From Rickettsia typhi (lineage in GTDB: Bacteria; Pseudomonadota; Alphaproteobacteria; Rickettsiales; UBA1997): a stretch of DNA of 7,339 nt. Positions within the stretch are counted from its first letter, which is position 1. Each line of letters starts with the position of its first letter. The stretch spans positions 1 to 7,339 of the forward strand of contig CAMDMO010000074.1 in the NCBI GenBank assembly GCA_945902255.1. The letters run 5' to 3'. The notes under the pieces were generated by a model. The model did no database searches, was not told the origin of the DNA, and worked only from the letters and a program-made list of their open reading frames with translations. Below, one piece after another: positions 1-6,235 of the stretch. A program made the position numbers and the translations under genes.

Positions 1-1
1 T

Positions 2-1009
2 AATAAATTTCTTGTCACCACATTTTTAATATTGCCAATTTTTGATTTAAATAACTTCCCCGCTGCTTTTTTTGGACTTGGCGGATTTATTAATGTTTGG
101 TGGTTAGTTGTGGTAATTTATCCATTTATTTTATTTAGAAAAACTAGGAAAGAAAAATCAAAAGAACTGATAATATTAAGAAAGAAAATATTTTCTTTTC
201 ACAGAATTTTAATCGCTATTTTGACATATATTTTATTATTAATATGTAATATCTTAACCATCAAACATTATGGACCATGGGCTTCTACGGCATTTAATCT
301 TTTAGCACTTTTATTAATATTATTTTTATTTGAAAAAACAATTTATACAAAATTTTTTCCAAAATTTTCAGGTTTTTTTGTTTGCCTAGTCGCAATTTCA
401 ACATCTTGTTTATTTTATTCTTATGTTAGATCTATAGAAAACTCAGTGGGAAAAAATCGCCATATCGCTACTCCCAGCCCCCTTTCTAATTTTATTGCTT
501 ATTATTCAAAAATTTATGCTCCTCAAAAAGAAGATGGATTTTTAATGTTTTCAGTTTGGATTCCTCACGCTTTTCCGGTAATGAATTATTTAGAAAAAGA
601 TAATAATTATATTACTCATGTTATTGGAACCAAAGCAACTAGGGGCGAGAGCGGTAATTTTAAAATGTTTGCCAGCAAAAATTCTGATACCGTTTTTACA
701 TTATCTTATTTATTCGATAATATGAAAAAGCAGCTAAAAAATCCCAACACCAAGTTAATTTTTGTTAATAACGGCGCAGATGCTTATGATGAAGACAATA
801 AGTGCATAATTGGCTCATTAGAATATTATTTTTTAGATAGAGAATTTAAAAAATTATTCTTGAAAAACTTTCGTTTTGAAAATCAGGTTTTACTTTTAAG
901 AAAAGCAAAACCGATGTTAAAATTAAAAAAAGATTCAGATATTTACGATCAGCTAAAACCCTCCTCAGAGACTGTTTTGCACAGCTTTGAAGTATATGTA
1001 AGAAAATAA
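2..1009 (+). CDS. Putative GT-C-like polytopic membrane protein, C-terminal part (5' end outside window)
   Basis: The frame is open from base 2 with no stop before the window edge, so this is the C-terminal part (about 335 residues) of a longer protein. A TTG at 32 could be read as a start, but it falls inside a hydrophobic segment that matches the middle of the next gene. Counting from that TTG, hydrophobic helices lie near residues 13-35, 55-77, 86-101 and 112-130, followed by a soluble C-terminal domain (about 145-325). The domain aligns by eye with residues about 525-687 of the downstream protein: A-[FY]-P..NYL.K..N, TKL.FV, C.IG.LE.Y..D.EF.K.FL.N and a final YVRK. The protein thus lacks roughly 370 N-terminal residues here, including any catalytic loop. 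It ends one base before the next ATG, implying a shared transcript. A membrane glycosyltransferase role is inferred only through the paralogue. Confidence 0.8.
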   Translation, partial: NKFLVTTFLILPIFDLNNFPAAFFGLGGFINVWWLVVVIYPFILFRKTRKEKSKELIILRKKIFSFHRILIAILTYILLLICNILTIKHYGPWASTAFNLLALLLILFLFEKTIYTKFFPKFSGFFVCLVAISTSCLFYSYVRSIENSVGKNRHIATPSPLSNFIAYYSKIYAPQKEDGFLMFSVWIPHAFPVMNYLEKDNNYITHVIGTKATRGESGNFKMFASKNSDTVFTLSYLFDNMKKQLKNPNTKLIFVNNGADAYDEDNKCIIGSLEYYFLDREFKKLFLKNFRFENQVLLLRKAKPMLKLKKDSDIYDQLKPSSETVLHSFEVYVRK

Positions 1010-1010
1010 A

Positions 1011-3074
1011 ATGAATATTGAAATTACTGAAATTCAAAAAAATATAGAGGAAAAAAGATTAATTTTAGGCAAAAAACTTGAAGATTTTTTACTAAAAAAA
1101 CTTTGCAATTTAAAAGATTTTTTAAAAAAAATTTTAGCGTCTAAATCTTTAGGATTTTTTGGATGTTTTGCTGTGATATTGCTTAGTATATTAGCGAATT
1201 CTTATAGAGATATAGGTTATGAATCTGCTGAATATTTGGAAATTACCAAAAAAATATTAGATGGTAAAACTACTTACAAAGACTTTACCGTCAACAGCCC
1301 TCCCCTAGTTTTTTACTTAAATATCGCGGCTAATTTTTTAGCAAAAATTCTTACGATTGATCCAATTATTGGTGCGATAATTTTTTCTAATTTGATTGGA
1401 ATTTTATCAATTTATTTTTCTAGTCGCATCTTAAAAAGATCAAATTTTTTTGTTAAAAAAAACGGATTTAGAGAGCATCAAACTTTTTTTAATCTTCTGA
1501 TTATAAGCTTTGCCTGTGGATTTTTTTTACGGATTTTTACATTACAATTCGGAGAATTATTAACAAAATCCAGCTATTTTCTTGCCCTAAGTTACCCTTA
1601 TATTTCCTACCAATTTCTTAAAAATAGCGAATTAAAAACTCGTGATCAAATCATCTTGGGCGCAATTGGTGCCTTGGTTTTCTTGCTAAAACCAAGTTAT
1701 ATAGTTTTGATGACCACTTTTGAAATTAGTAAAATTTTACAAAAAAAATCTCTAAAACCATTTTTTTGCCTTAGAAATTATTGCACATTTTTATTAATAA
1801 TTTTTTATTTTTTAATTCTAAATAAATATTTACCAGAATTCAAATTTAGAGCCTTAGATATCTATCACTACAGCAATTATATTCACATCATAAAAGAATA
1901 TATATTTTTACCCGCTTTATCATGTTATTTATGTTTTTTTCTAATAAAAAAATTTGATTTTTTACAGCCTTTATTTCTCGCTTTTATTGCCGGAGCTAAA
2001 ATAATTTTTTTAGATTCTTTTAAAGATCTAAATCAAATGTCCATTTTTTTCTCCCTATCCAGCCCTTTGATTATTATGCTTCTAGCTTTAATTCTAAAAG
2101 GTAATTATGTAAATTGGAGACGAGATCTAGTTTTAATATCAGCAATTTTATTTTTACCGCAATTTGATCAAAATAACATATTTGCATTAATTTTTGATTT
2201 ATGCGCTTTTTGGTGGATTTTTGCTTTCGCTCTATCAAAAGAAAATCGAAATAAACTATCCAAAGAAAACATCACTCACATTAAATTGTGGGAAAAGGCT
2301 TTCTTGCCCGCAAGTTTTGACTCATGGCTAATTTTTTTATCTTCAGCCGCAATAACAATTACCTTGATAATTTATAAAAATACCGCCGAATTATCTTGGC
2401 TAATATCAGAAATATTTTTTATTTTATTAGTAAATTTTAATCAAAAGCTTCATGAAAAAGATATAAAATTTAAAGAATTTTCAACATTGTCTGCAGCAAT
2501 GCTGGCATTGGCTATTTCTTATGTAATTAGCCTATATTTTGCAGCAATTTTTAACTATTCAAATTCAATCGCCTTTAAATATAAATCGCCAAATTATTTA
2601 AGCGATGAAGTGATTAAAGTGGCGAAAAAATTTAGCAATCAAGATGATGAAATTATAATTCTTTCCGCTTCAGTTTTAGATGCCTATCCAATTTTTAATT
2701 ATCTTAAAAAAGAAAATCCGCTAATTTCGAATGACATTTTATCACTTTATAAAAATATTAATTCTCATACTAAGACAGACCTTTCACTCACCCACCTTAA
2801 ACAGGCTTTACAAAATCAAAAAACCAAATTAGTTTTTGTTACAAAAAAAGGCTCTAACATTGATGATCAATGTCAAATTGGGTTCTTAGAATTTTATCTT
2901 CGCGATGAAGAATTTAGAAAAATATTTTTAACAAATTATAAATTTTTAAATCGCATTATTGACAAAAAAATTGTCGCGAAAAAAACACAATTCTTTAACG
3001 AATCAACACCAATTGAAGCGGAAAGTGAATTTGAATTAATAAAAAAAGATGTCGAAATCTATGTCAGAAAATAA
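1011..3074 (+). CDS. Putative GT-C-fold membrane glycosyltransferase-like protein
   Basis: A 687-residue multi-pass membrane protein. Residues 1-45 are a charged, helical cytoplasmic stretch; the first membrane helix is about 46-64. The following loop reads YRDIGYESAEYL (65-76), then an LDGKTTYKDF segment (83-92) and NSPP (95-98). This layout, an early Asp in the first outer loop followed by a G-K-x-x-Y-x-D-F segment and a proline pair, is typical of GT-C glycosyltransferases that use polyprenyl-phosphate sugars. Further motifs are FGELL (180-184) and LLKPSY (225-230). About ten more hydrophobic segments follow up to residue 513, then a soluble domain (about 525-687) with C621 in a CQIG motif. 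It is a tandem paralogue of the preceding gene. The start follows the upstream stop by one base, with only a weak AAGAAAA purine stretch as ribosome site. The 3' end overlaps lnt. Donor and acceptor are unknown; an O-antigen-type or lipid-A sugar transferase is possible but not shown. Confidence 0.72.
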   Translation: MNIEITEIQKNIEEKRLILGKKLEDFLLKKLCNLKDFLKKILASKSLGFFGCFAVILLSILANSYRDIGYESAEYLEITKKILDGKTTYKDFTVNSPPLVFYLNIAANFLAKILTIDPIIGAIIFSNLIGILSIYFSSRILKRSNFFVKKNGFREHQTFFNLLIISFACGFFLRIFTLQFGELLTKSSYFLALSYPYISYQFLKNSELKTRDQIILGAIGALVFLLKPSYIVLMTTFEISKILQKKSLKPFFCLRNYCTFLLIIFYFLILNKYLPEFKFRALDIYHYSNYIHIIKEYIFLPALSCYLCFFLIKKFDFLQPLFLAFIAGAKIIFLDSFKDLNQMSIFFSLSSPLIIMLLALILKGNYVNWRRDLVLISAILFLPQFDQNNIFALIFDLCAFWWIFAFALSKENRNKLSKENITHIKLWEKAFLPASFDSWLIFLSSAAITITLIIYKNTAELSWLISEIFFILLVNFNQKLHEKDIKFKEFSTLSAAMLALAISYVISLYFAAIFNYSNSIAFKYKSPNYLSDEVIKVAKKFSNQDDEIIILSASVLDAYPIFNYLKKENPLISNDILSLYKNINSHTKTDLSLTHLKQALQNQKTKLVFVTKKGSNIDDQCQIGFLEFYLRDEEFRKIFLTNYKFLNRIIDKKIVAKKTQFFNESTPIEAESEFELIKKDVEIYVRK

Positions 3075-4590
3075 AATAAAACGCTTTTTTAAACATAAAT
3101 TATTTATTGCTTTTTTAGCAGGATCTCTTTGTTCTCTTGCCTTTGCGCCATTTAACTTTTTTATTACCTCAGTTGCCTCTCTATCAATTTTTTATTCTTT
3201 ATTGACAAAAGAAAGTTTAAAAAAACCAATTTTTTATTTAGGATTTTTTTACGGTTTTGGTTATTTTTTAAGCGGAGTTTATTGGATTGCAATTTCACTA
3301 TTAGTTGATGCCAGCCAATTTGCTTGGCTAATTCCATTCGCTCTAACTTTAATTCCAGCTGCTCTAGCACTTTATTTCGCCCTATTTTCCATAACTTATA
3401 AATTTTTAATCAATAAATTTCACTTTACAAAAAACTATCAAAAAATTGTTAGCTTTGCAATTTGCTGGGTTCTTTTTGAAATTTTAAGATCCAATTTATT
3501 CACTGGTTTTCCTTGGAATTTACTTGGCTATTCTTTTTTATTTGATGAAGCATTTTCTCAAATATCCAATATTTTTGGAATTTATGGACTTAGCTTTTTA
3601 GCGGCTCTATCATCATTAATTCCAATTTTATTTCTAAAAAATAATTACAAAAAAGATGATAAAATTTTTGCCATAATTTTAATTTTATTATTATTCTCAA
3701 GCTTCTGTTACGGAAGCTTTTCTATTAATAACACCAAATTAGAAATTGATCAAAACACTAAATTAAGGCTTGTTCAGGCTAACATAAAACAAGAAATGAA
3801 ATGGGATATTAATCAAAAATATCAGAATTTTCTTAAAACAATTTCTCTAACCAATTCAAAAGATTTGAGCGATGTAAAGGCGGTTATCTGGTCGGAAACT
3901 TCAGTGCCTTATGCAATTGATGATGACAGTCCAAAATTACTAGAAAAACTAAAATTAGCAACTCCTCCGCAAGGCATGTTAATTACTGGCGCTCTAAGAC
4001 TGAACTATGAAAATGAAGAAATTAAAAATGCCTGGAATAGTGTTTTTATTTTAAACCAAAATGGTGTTACAAATTTTTATGATAAACATCATTTAGTGCC
4101 ATTTGGCGAATATGTTCCCTTACAAAAATTTCTACCCTTTATAAACAAAATTACCGACGGCGCAATTGGATTTAGTCAAGGATCTGGCGCGCATACTATT
4201 GAAGAGCAAGGTTTAAAAATAAGCCCCCTACTCTGTTATGAAGTAATTTTTTCTGATGAAATTATTGATAAAAAATCACGCCCCAATTTGCTGGTTAACT
4301 TAACTAATGACGCATGGTTTGGCGTTAGCAGCGGCCCTTATCAACATCTTAATATGGCAAGAATGCGCTCAATTGAATATGGCATTTCTTTAGCAAGAGT
4401 TGCTAATACGGGAATCACTGCCTTTATTGATCCTTTTGGCAGAATAGTTGATAAAATTGACTTAAATCAGGAGGGAATTATTGATGTGAATTTAATTAAA
4501 AGCCTGCCTGAAACAATTTATGGAAAATATGGCTATATACCCCTCCTTTCACTACTTTTACTAACCTTCATATTATTAATTTTTTTATGA
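3049..4590 (+). CDS. lnt: Apolipoprotein N-acyltransferase
   Basis: Lnt transfers an acyl chain from a phospholipid to the free amino group of the diacylglyceryl-cysteine of lipoproteins in the inner membrane, the last step of lipoprotein maturation. The 513-residue length is normal for the family. Residues about 15-222 hold the membrane helices, with the conserved TGFPWNLLGYS segment at 152-162. Residues about 238-480 form the nitrilase-like periplasmic domain with the full catalytic triad: E283 in WSETSVP, K346 in YDKHHLVPFGEYVP and C396 in LLCYEV. LTNDAWFG (418-425) and ARVANTGIT (449-457) are also diagnostic. A C-terminal helix spans about 494-513. ATGs at 3049 and 3061 (residue 5) are both possible starts; neither has a clear ribosome site, and both lie inside the preceding gene. 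The stop overlaps the next start as ATGA. Identification is secure; the exact start is not. Confidence 0.97.
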   Translation: MSKSMSENKIKRFFKHKLFIAFLAGSLCSLAFAPFNFFITSVASLSIFYSLLTKESLKKPIFYLGFFYGFGYFLSGVYWIAISLLVDASQFAWLIPFALTLIPAALALYFALFSITYKFLINKFHFTKNYQKIVSFAICWVLFEILRSNLFTGFPWNLLGYSFLFDEAFSQISNIFGIYGLSFLAALSSLIPILFLKNNYKKDDKIFAIILILLLFSSFCYGSFSINNTKLEIDQNTKLRLVQANIKQEMKWDINQKYQNFLKTISLTNSKDLSDVKAVIWSETSVPYAIDDDSPKLLEKLKLATPPQGMLITGALRLNYENEEIKNAWNSVFILNQNGVTNFYDKHHLVPFGEYVPLQKFLPFINKITDGAIGFSQGSGAHTIEEQGLKISPLLCYEVIFSDEIIDKKSRPNLLVNLTNDAWFGVSSGPYQHLNMARMRSIEYGISLARVANTGITAFIDPFGRIVDKIDLNQEGIIDVNLIKSLPETIYGKYGYIPLLSLLLLTFILLIFL

Positions 4591-5018
4591 AAAAATCTTA
4601 CACCATCACGCCAATTGATTTACATCTTGCTAAAAAATTAAGAGAATTTCGTATATCCGCCGGAGTTAGTCAGGAAGAGCTTGGAGATCTAGTTGGAGTT
4701 GCGATGCAACAGATTCAAAAATATGAAACCGCTAAAAATCGCATATGTGCTAGCCGCCTTTTTGAATTTGCACAACTATTGGAAAGGCCAATTGGCGCAT
4801 TCTTCAGCGACCTAAAAGCCGATCGCACTTATTATAATTACGATTTTAAAACCGAATCTAGCTTAATGAAAAAAGATTTTATTATGAGCAGCGAATTAAA
4901 AGCCTTGATAAATTCTTTTAATCGAATCGAAAATTCAACAACCAAAAAATATTTAATAGCCTTAACTAATTCAGTTGCGAAGCCAAAAAGAAGAAGGGTT
5001 AAGCATTGTTATTCTTAA
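4587..5018 (+). CDS. XRE/Cro-CI family helix-turn-helix transcriptional regulator
   Basis: A 143-residue probable DNA-binding protein. Residues 13-73 form a Cro/CI-type five-helix domain: LAKKLREFRISAGVSQEEL begins it, VGVAMQQIQKYE (36-47) holds the recognition helix, and NRICASRLFEFAQLL follows. The QQIQKYE...NRI.ASRL pattern is the version common in alphaproteobacteria. Residues 80-143 are a charged tail without a recognisable sensor domain, ending in a basic KPKRRRVKH stretch. The start codon overlaps the lnt stop (ATGA) and there is no ribosome-binding site upstream, so translation is probably coupled to lnt. From memory, many alphaproteobacteria have the order lnt-XRE-metK; here the conserved pair ends at a terminator and metK is not next. 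Its target genes cannot be told from the sequence. Confidence 0.92.
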   Translation: MKKSYTITPIDLHLAKKLREFRISAGVSQEELGDLVGVAMQQIQKYETAKNRICASRLFEFAQLLERPIGAFFSDLKADRTYYNYDFKTESSLMKKDFIMSSELKALINSFNRIENSTTKKYLIALTNSVAKPKRRRVKHCYS

Positions 5019-5038
5019 ACGCTTAAACCCCCTTTTTT
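4994..5038 (+). terminator. Hairpin terminator closing the lnt-XRE unit
   Basis: GGGTTAAGC (4996-5004) pairs with GCTTAAACCC (5021-5030), with one bulged A at 5027 and a 16-base loop. Six T residues follow (5033-5038). The left arm lies within the last codons of the XRE gene and the XRE stop is in the loop. Read on the other strand, the hairpin is followed by a T-rich TTCTTCTTTTT run (about 4995-4985), so it may also end the convergent DUF1328 transcript. Confidence 0.65.
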
Positions 5039-5213
5039 AAACACTCTTCTTATTTTTTAATTTATAGATAATCCCAAAAACTCCAGCGATTAAAAATATC
5101 ACAAAAGTTATTTTTGCAATATTTGCAATTGCCTCAGCAATACCAGTAAAACCTAATATTGCCGAAATTAGGGCAAGTATTAAAAATCCTGATGTCCAGC
5201 CGATCTTAATCAT
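5037..5213 (-). CDS. Small DUF1328/UPF0391 (YtjA-like) membrane protein
   Basis: A 58-residue protein read on the - strand from ATG at 5213 to TAA at 5037. It begins MIKIGWTSGFLILALISAIL and continues with GFTGIAEAIANIAKITFVIF, then a second hydrophobic stretch and a basic end (KLKNKKSV). The pattern of a W near the N terminus, a first helix ending in A-x-L-G-F-x-G-[IL]-A, a small Ala-rich linker, a K-I-x-F-V-x-F second helix and a short basic tail matches DUF1328/UPF0391, whose members are usually 50-60 residues. Two membrane helices are predicted, about 8-24 and 34-50. The molecular function of the family is unknown to me; members are often linked to envelope or general stress. Its stop lies in the T-run of the XRE terminator, so the two genes converge with almost no gap. 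No clear ribosome site is visible. Confidence 0.85.
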   Translation of the reverse strand: MIKIGWTSGFLILALISAILGFTGIAEAIANIAKITFVIFLIAGVFGIIYKLKNKKSV

Positions 5214-5256
5214 AAATTTTAACTATTATTTTTAAAAAAATAATTTGGGATAAATT

Positions 5257-5446
5257 GTTATAAACACGCATTACCCTTGAGTAAGATAGGAAAATGATAG
5301 GATTTTAATTTACCTCAAAAAAAGCAAAAGCAAAGCAATGCTAAACTGATTTAGTATTGCTTTAACCATAAAAGCCAGACATTAAGTGAGACCGCTGCAA
5401 ATCAAGGGTTTCTAAAAATAAGATAGTTTGACTCGCTGTTTATAAC
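5257..5446. ncRNA. Candidate structured RNA or complex leader (nested stems)
   Basis: Three complementary pairs lie inside one another. The outer pair is GTTATAAACA (5257-5266) with TGTTTATAAC (5437-5446), 10 bp. The middle pair is ACCCTTGA (5273-5280) with TCAAGGGT (5402-5409), 8 bp. The inner one is the 14-bp hairpin 5332-5345/5350-5363. Together they would give an elongated fold of about 190 nt with large internal loops, loosely like 6S RNA in outline, but I recognise no 6S-specific sequence. The outer and middle pairs could occur by chance in AT-rich DNA. The strand of transcription is not determined. Confidence 0.25.
5332..5363. repeat. 14-bp inverted repeat (hairpin, CTGA loop)
   Basis: AAAGCAATGCTAAA (5332-5345) and TTTAGTATTGCTTT (5350-5363) pair over all 14 positions with one G-T wobble, leaving a CTGA loop. 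On the - strand the stem is followed by a T-rich run (GCTTTTGCTTTTTTTG, about 5331-5316), so it could end a - strand transcript; on the + strand there is no T-run beyond the stem itself. Confidence 0.6.
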
Positions 5447-5455
5447 TGATACCAT
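5428..5455 (+). promoter_or_regulatory. Possible sigma70-type promoter for the TRL lipoprotein gene
   Basis: TTGACT (5428-5433) matches five of six bases of the -35 consensus. Sixteen bases later TACCAT (5450-5455) matches four of six of the -10 consensus, giving a start point near 5462 and a leader of about 34 bases. The -10 is weak and such matches are easy to find in AT-rich DNA. Confidence 0.3.
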
Positions 5456-5495
5456 CCAATATGAGCTAATTTGCTCTCAACCTTTTTAAATTAAA

Positions 5496-5816
5496 ATGAA
5501 AATCAAATATCTATTGATGTTAGCACTACTATTTAGCACCTCTTGTATTCACAAGGAACTCGCTAGAAATCTACGCAACTCTTATTCTGAAGGTGAAGCA
5601 ATTGGAATACCTAATATTAACTTTCAAACCTTACAAGGCATGAAAGTTGGAGAAGCTTGTTCTTATGAACTTTTCTATATATTTCCGGTAATTGGAGATA
5701 ACTCTATTATATCAGCTGCAAAAAAGGGTGAAATTGACAGAGTTTTATTCATTGGCGAAAGCGGCTTTTGGACATTCCCTTTTGCTAAAAATTGCATCAC
5801 CGTATATGGAAATTAA
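5496..5816 (+). CDS. TRL-family (tRNA-associated locus-like) lipoprotein
   Basis: A 106-residue small secreted protein. MKIKYLLMLALLFSTSC is a lipoprotein signal peptide with basic start, hydrophobic core and a lipobox ending at C17; Ser at -3 is unusual but tolerated. The mature part matches the TRL-like pattern: GMKVGEACSYELFYIFPVIG (48-67), then D-x-S-I-x-x-A-x-K-x-G-x-I (68-80), ending C-I-T-V-Y-G (100-105). In this family the G-x-A-C...GD.SI..A...G.I...Y..C.VYG framework is diagnostic and the function is unknown. C55 and C100 could form a disulfide. It should be exported, lipidated, and acylated by an Lnt such as the one encoded upstream. No Shine-Dalgarno is visible before the ATG, only TTTTTAAATTAAA. 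The next gene starts 32 bases after its stop, so the two may be co-transcribed. Confidence 0.82.
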   Translation: MKIKYLLMLALLFSTSCIHKELARNLRNSYSEGEAIGIPNINFQTLQGMKVGEACSYELFYIFPVIGDNSIISAAKKGEIDRVLFIGESGFWTFPFAKNCITVYGN

Positions 5817-5848
5817 TATCCAAATATAATAACTAAAAATTACTCAAG

Positions 5849-6136
5849 ATGGAAAATAAAGATCTAAAGAATACTATTGATGGCTTTTTATTAAAAGCAT
5901 TAGCGAAATATATAGCTCTAAACCACATTGTGCTAAATTATTTTTTAAAGTTTTTTAATAAAAATTCGAAAGTGCAATCAATATTAAATTCAAATATATT
6001 GACCCTCTTGTTAAATGGGGCATTTCTTGCTTTTATTGGAATTATCTTTGGTGGATTGCTTGGAAAAATAGCTTCAACACTACTGTTTCTTAATATAATT
6101 TCTGCTTTAGCGACTTATATTAGAGAGGCTAAATAA
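5849..6136 (+). CDS. Small hydrophobic membrane protein, unrecognised
   Basis: A 95-residue protein that I do not assign to a family. Residues 1-45 form a mostly helical, moderately hydrophobic region with Lys and Asn. Two strongly hydrophobic segments follow, about 50-68 (ILTLLLNGAFLAFIGIIFGG) and 74-90, joined by a short GLLGK turn. This suggests a membrane hairpin with both ends on the same side and a charged IREAK tail. The FIGIIFGGLLGK stretch is glycine-rich, like small integral membrane proteins that oligomerise. ATG at 5849 is the first start in frame; the upstream AACTAAAAATTACTCAAG gives no real ribosome site. It lies 32 bases after the TRL lipoprotein gene on the same strand and is followed by two strong hairpins, so both may form a small unit. 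Base composition is like the rest of the window. Confidence 0.65.
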   Translation: MENKDLKNTIDGFLLKALAKYIALNHIVLNYFLKFFNKNSKVQSILNSNILTLLLNGAFLAFIGIIFGGLLGKIASTLLFLNIISALATYIREAK

Positions 6137-6142
6137 ATAGCA

Positions 6143-6177
6143 TTGATACTCTTGGTTTAAAAAACCAAGAGTATCAA
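6143..6177. terminator. 16-bp perfect hairpin between convergent genes
   Basis: TTGATACTCTTGGTTT (6143-6158) is perfectly complementary to AAACCAAGAGTATCAA (6162-6177), with an AAA loop. It starts six bases after the upstream stop. It is followed by A-rich rather than T-rich sequence on the + strand, so it is not a textbook terminator, but its position after the last + strand gene suggests a transcript-end or 3'-stabilising role. Confidence 0.55.
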
Positions 6178-6183
6178 AAACTA

Positions 6184-6207
6184 TAAAAGGGGTCAGACCC
6201 CCTTTTA
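6184..6207. terminator. Bidirectional hairpin with GGGGTCAGACCCC core
   Basis: TAAAAGGGG (6184-6192) pairs with CCCCTTTTA (6199-6207) around a TCAGAC loop. On the - strand the stem is followed by TATAGTTTTT, fitting a terminator for the ccmC-fdxA unit, whose last stop lies 29 bases before it. On the + strand the T-run is part of the stem. Its core, GGGGTC-A-GACCCC, is a perfect palindrome around one base. Confidence 0.6.
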
Positions 6208-6235
6208 AATTTATCGGCGAATTGGTTTTTTTACA

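Larger units (their letters stand above)
5214..5495. other. Gene-free intergenic region with nested inverted repeats
   Basis: No credible coding frame on either strand. It holds the upstream region of the - strand DUF1328 gene (left end), an AT palindrome at about 5224-5243, nested inverted repeats between 5257 and 5446, a 14-bp hairpin at 5332-5363, and the upstream region of the TRL lipoprotein gene (right end). I saw no tRNA, SRP RNA or tmRNA signature. Confidence 0.7.

Noticed and set aside
32..1009. A complete 325-aa protein starting at TTG 32
   Set aside because: The frame continues upstream to the window edge and the alignment with the next gene places the TTG in the middle of the protein.
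846..1037. Open frame on the - strand
   Set aside because: It lies opposite the conserved C-terminal domain of the first paralogue and has no recognisable features.
3164..3370. Open frame on the - strand
   Set aside because: It is antisense to the membrane region of lnt and explained by that gene's composition.
5224..5243. AT-only palindrome upstream of the DUF1328 gene as an operator
   Set aside because: A/T-only palindromes of this length are expected by chance at this base composition.
5310..5369. 19-residue hydrophobic peptide on the - strand (MVKAILNQFSIALLLLFLR), reminiscent of a type I toxin
   Set aside because: It has no ribosome site, is very short, and its sequence is largely dictated by the 14-bp hairpin and poly-A/T tract.
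5257..5446. 6S RNA, tmRNA or SRP RNA
   Set aside because: The overall nested outline is the only similarity; none of the conserved sequence elements of these RNAs is visible.
5463..5487. Terminator from GAGC/GCTC followed by TTTTT
   Set aside because: The stem is only four base pairs and the T-run is separated from it, immediately before the TRL start.
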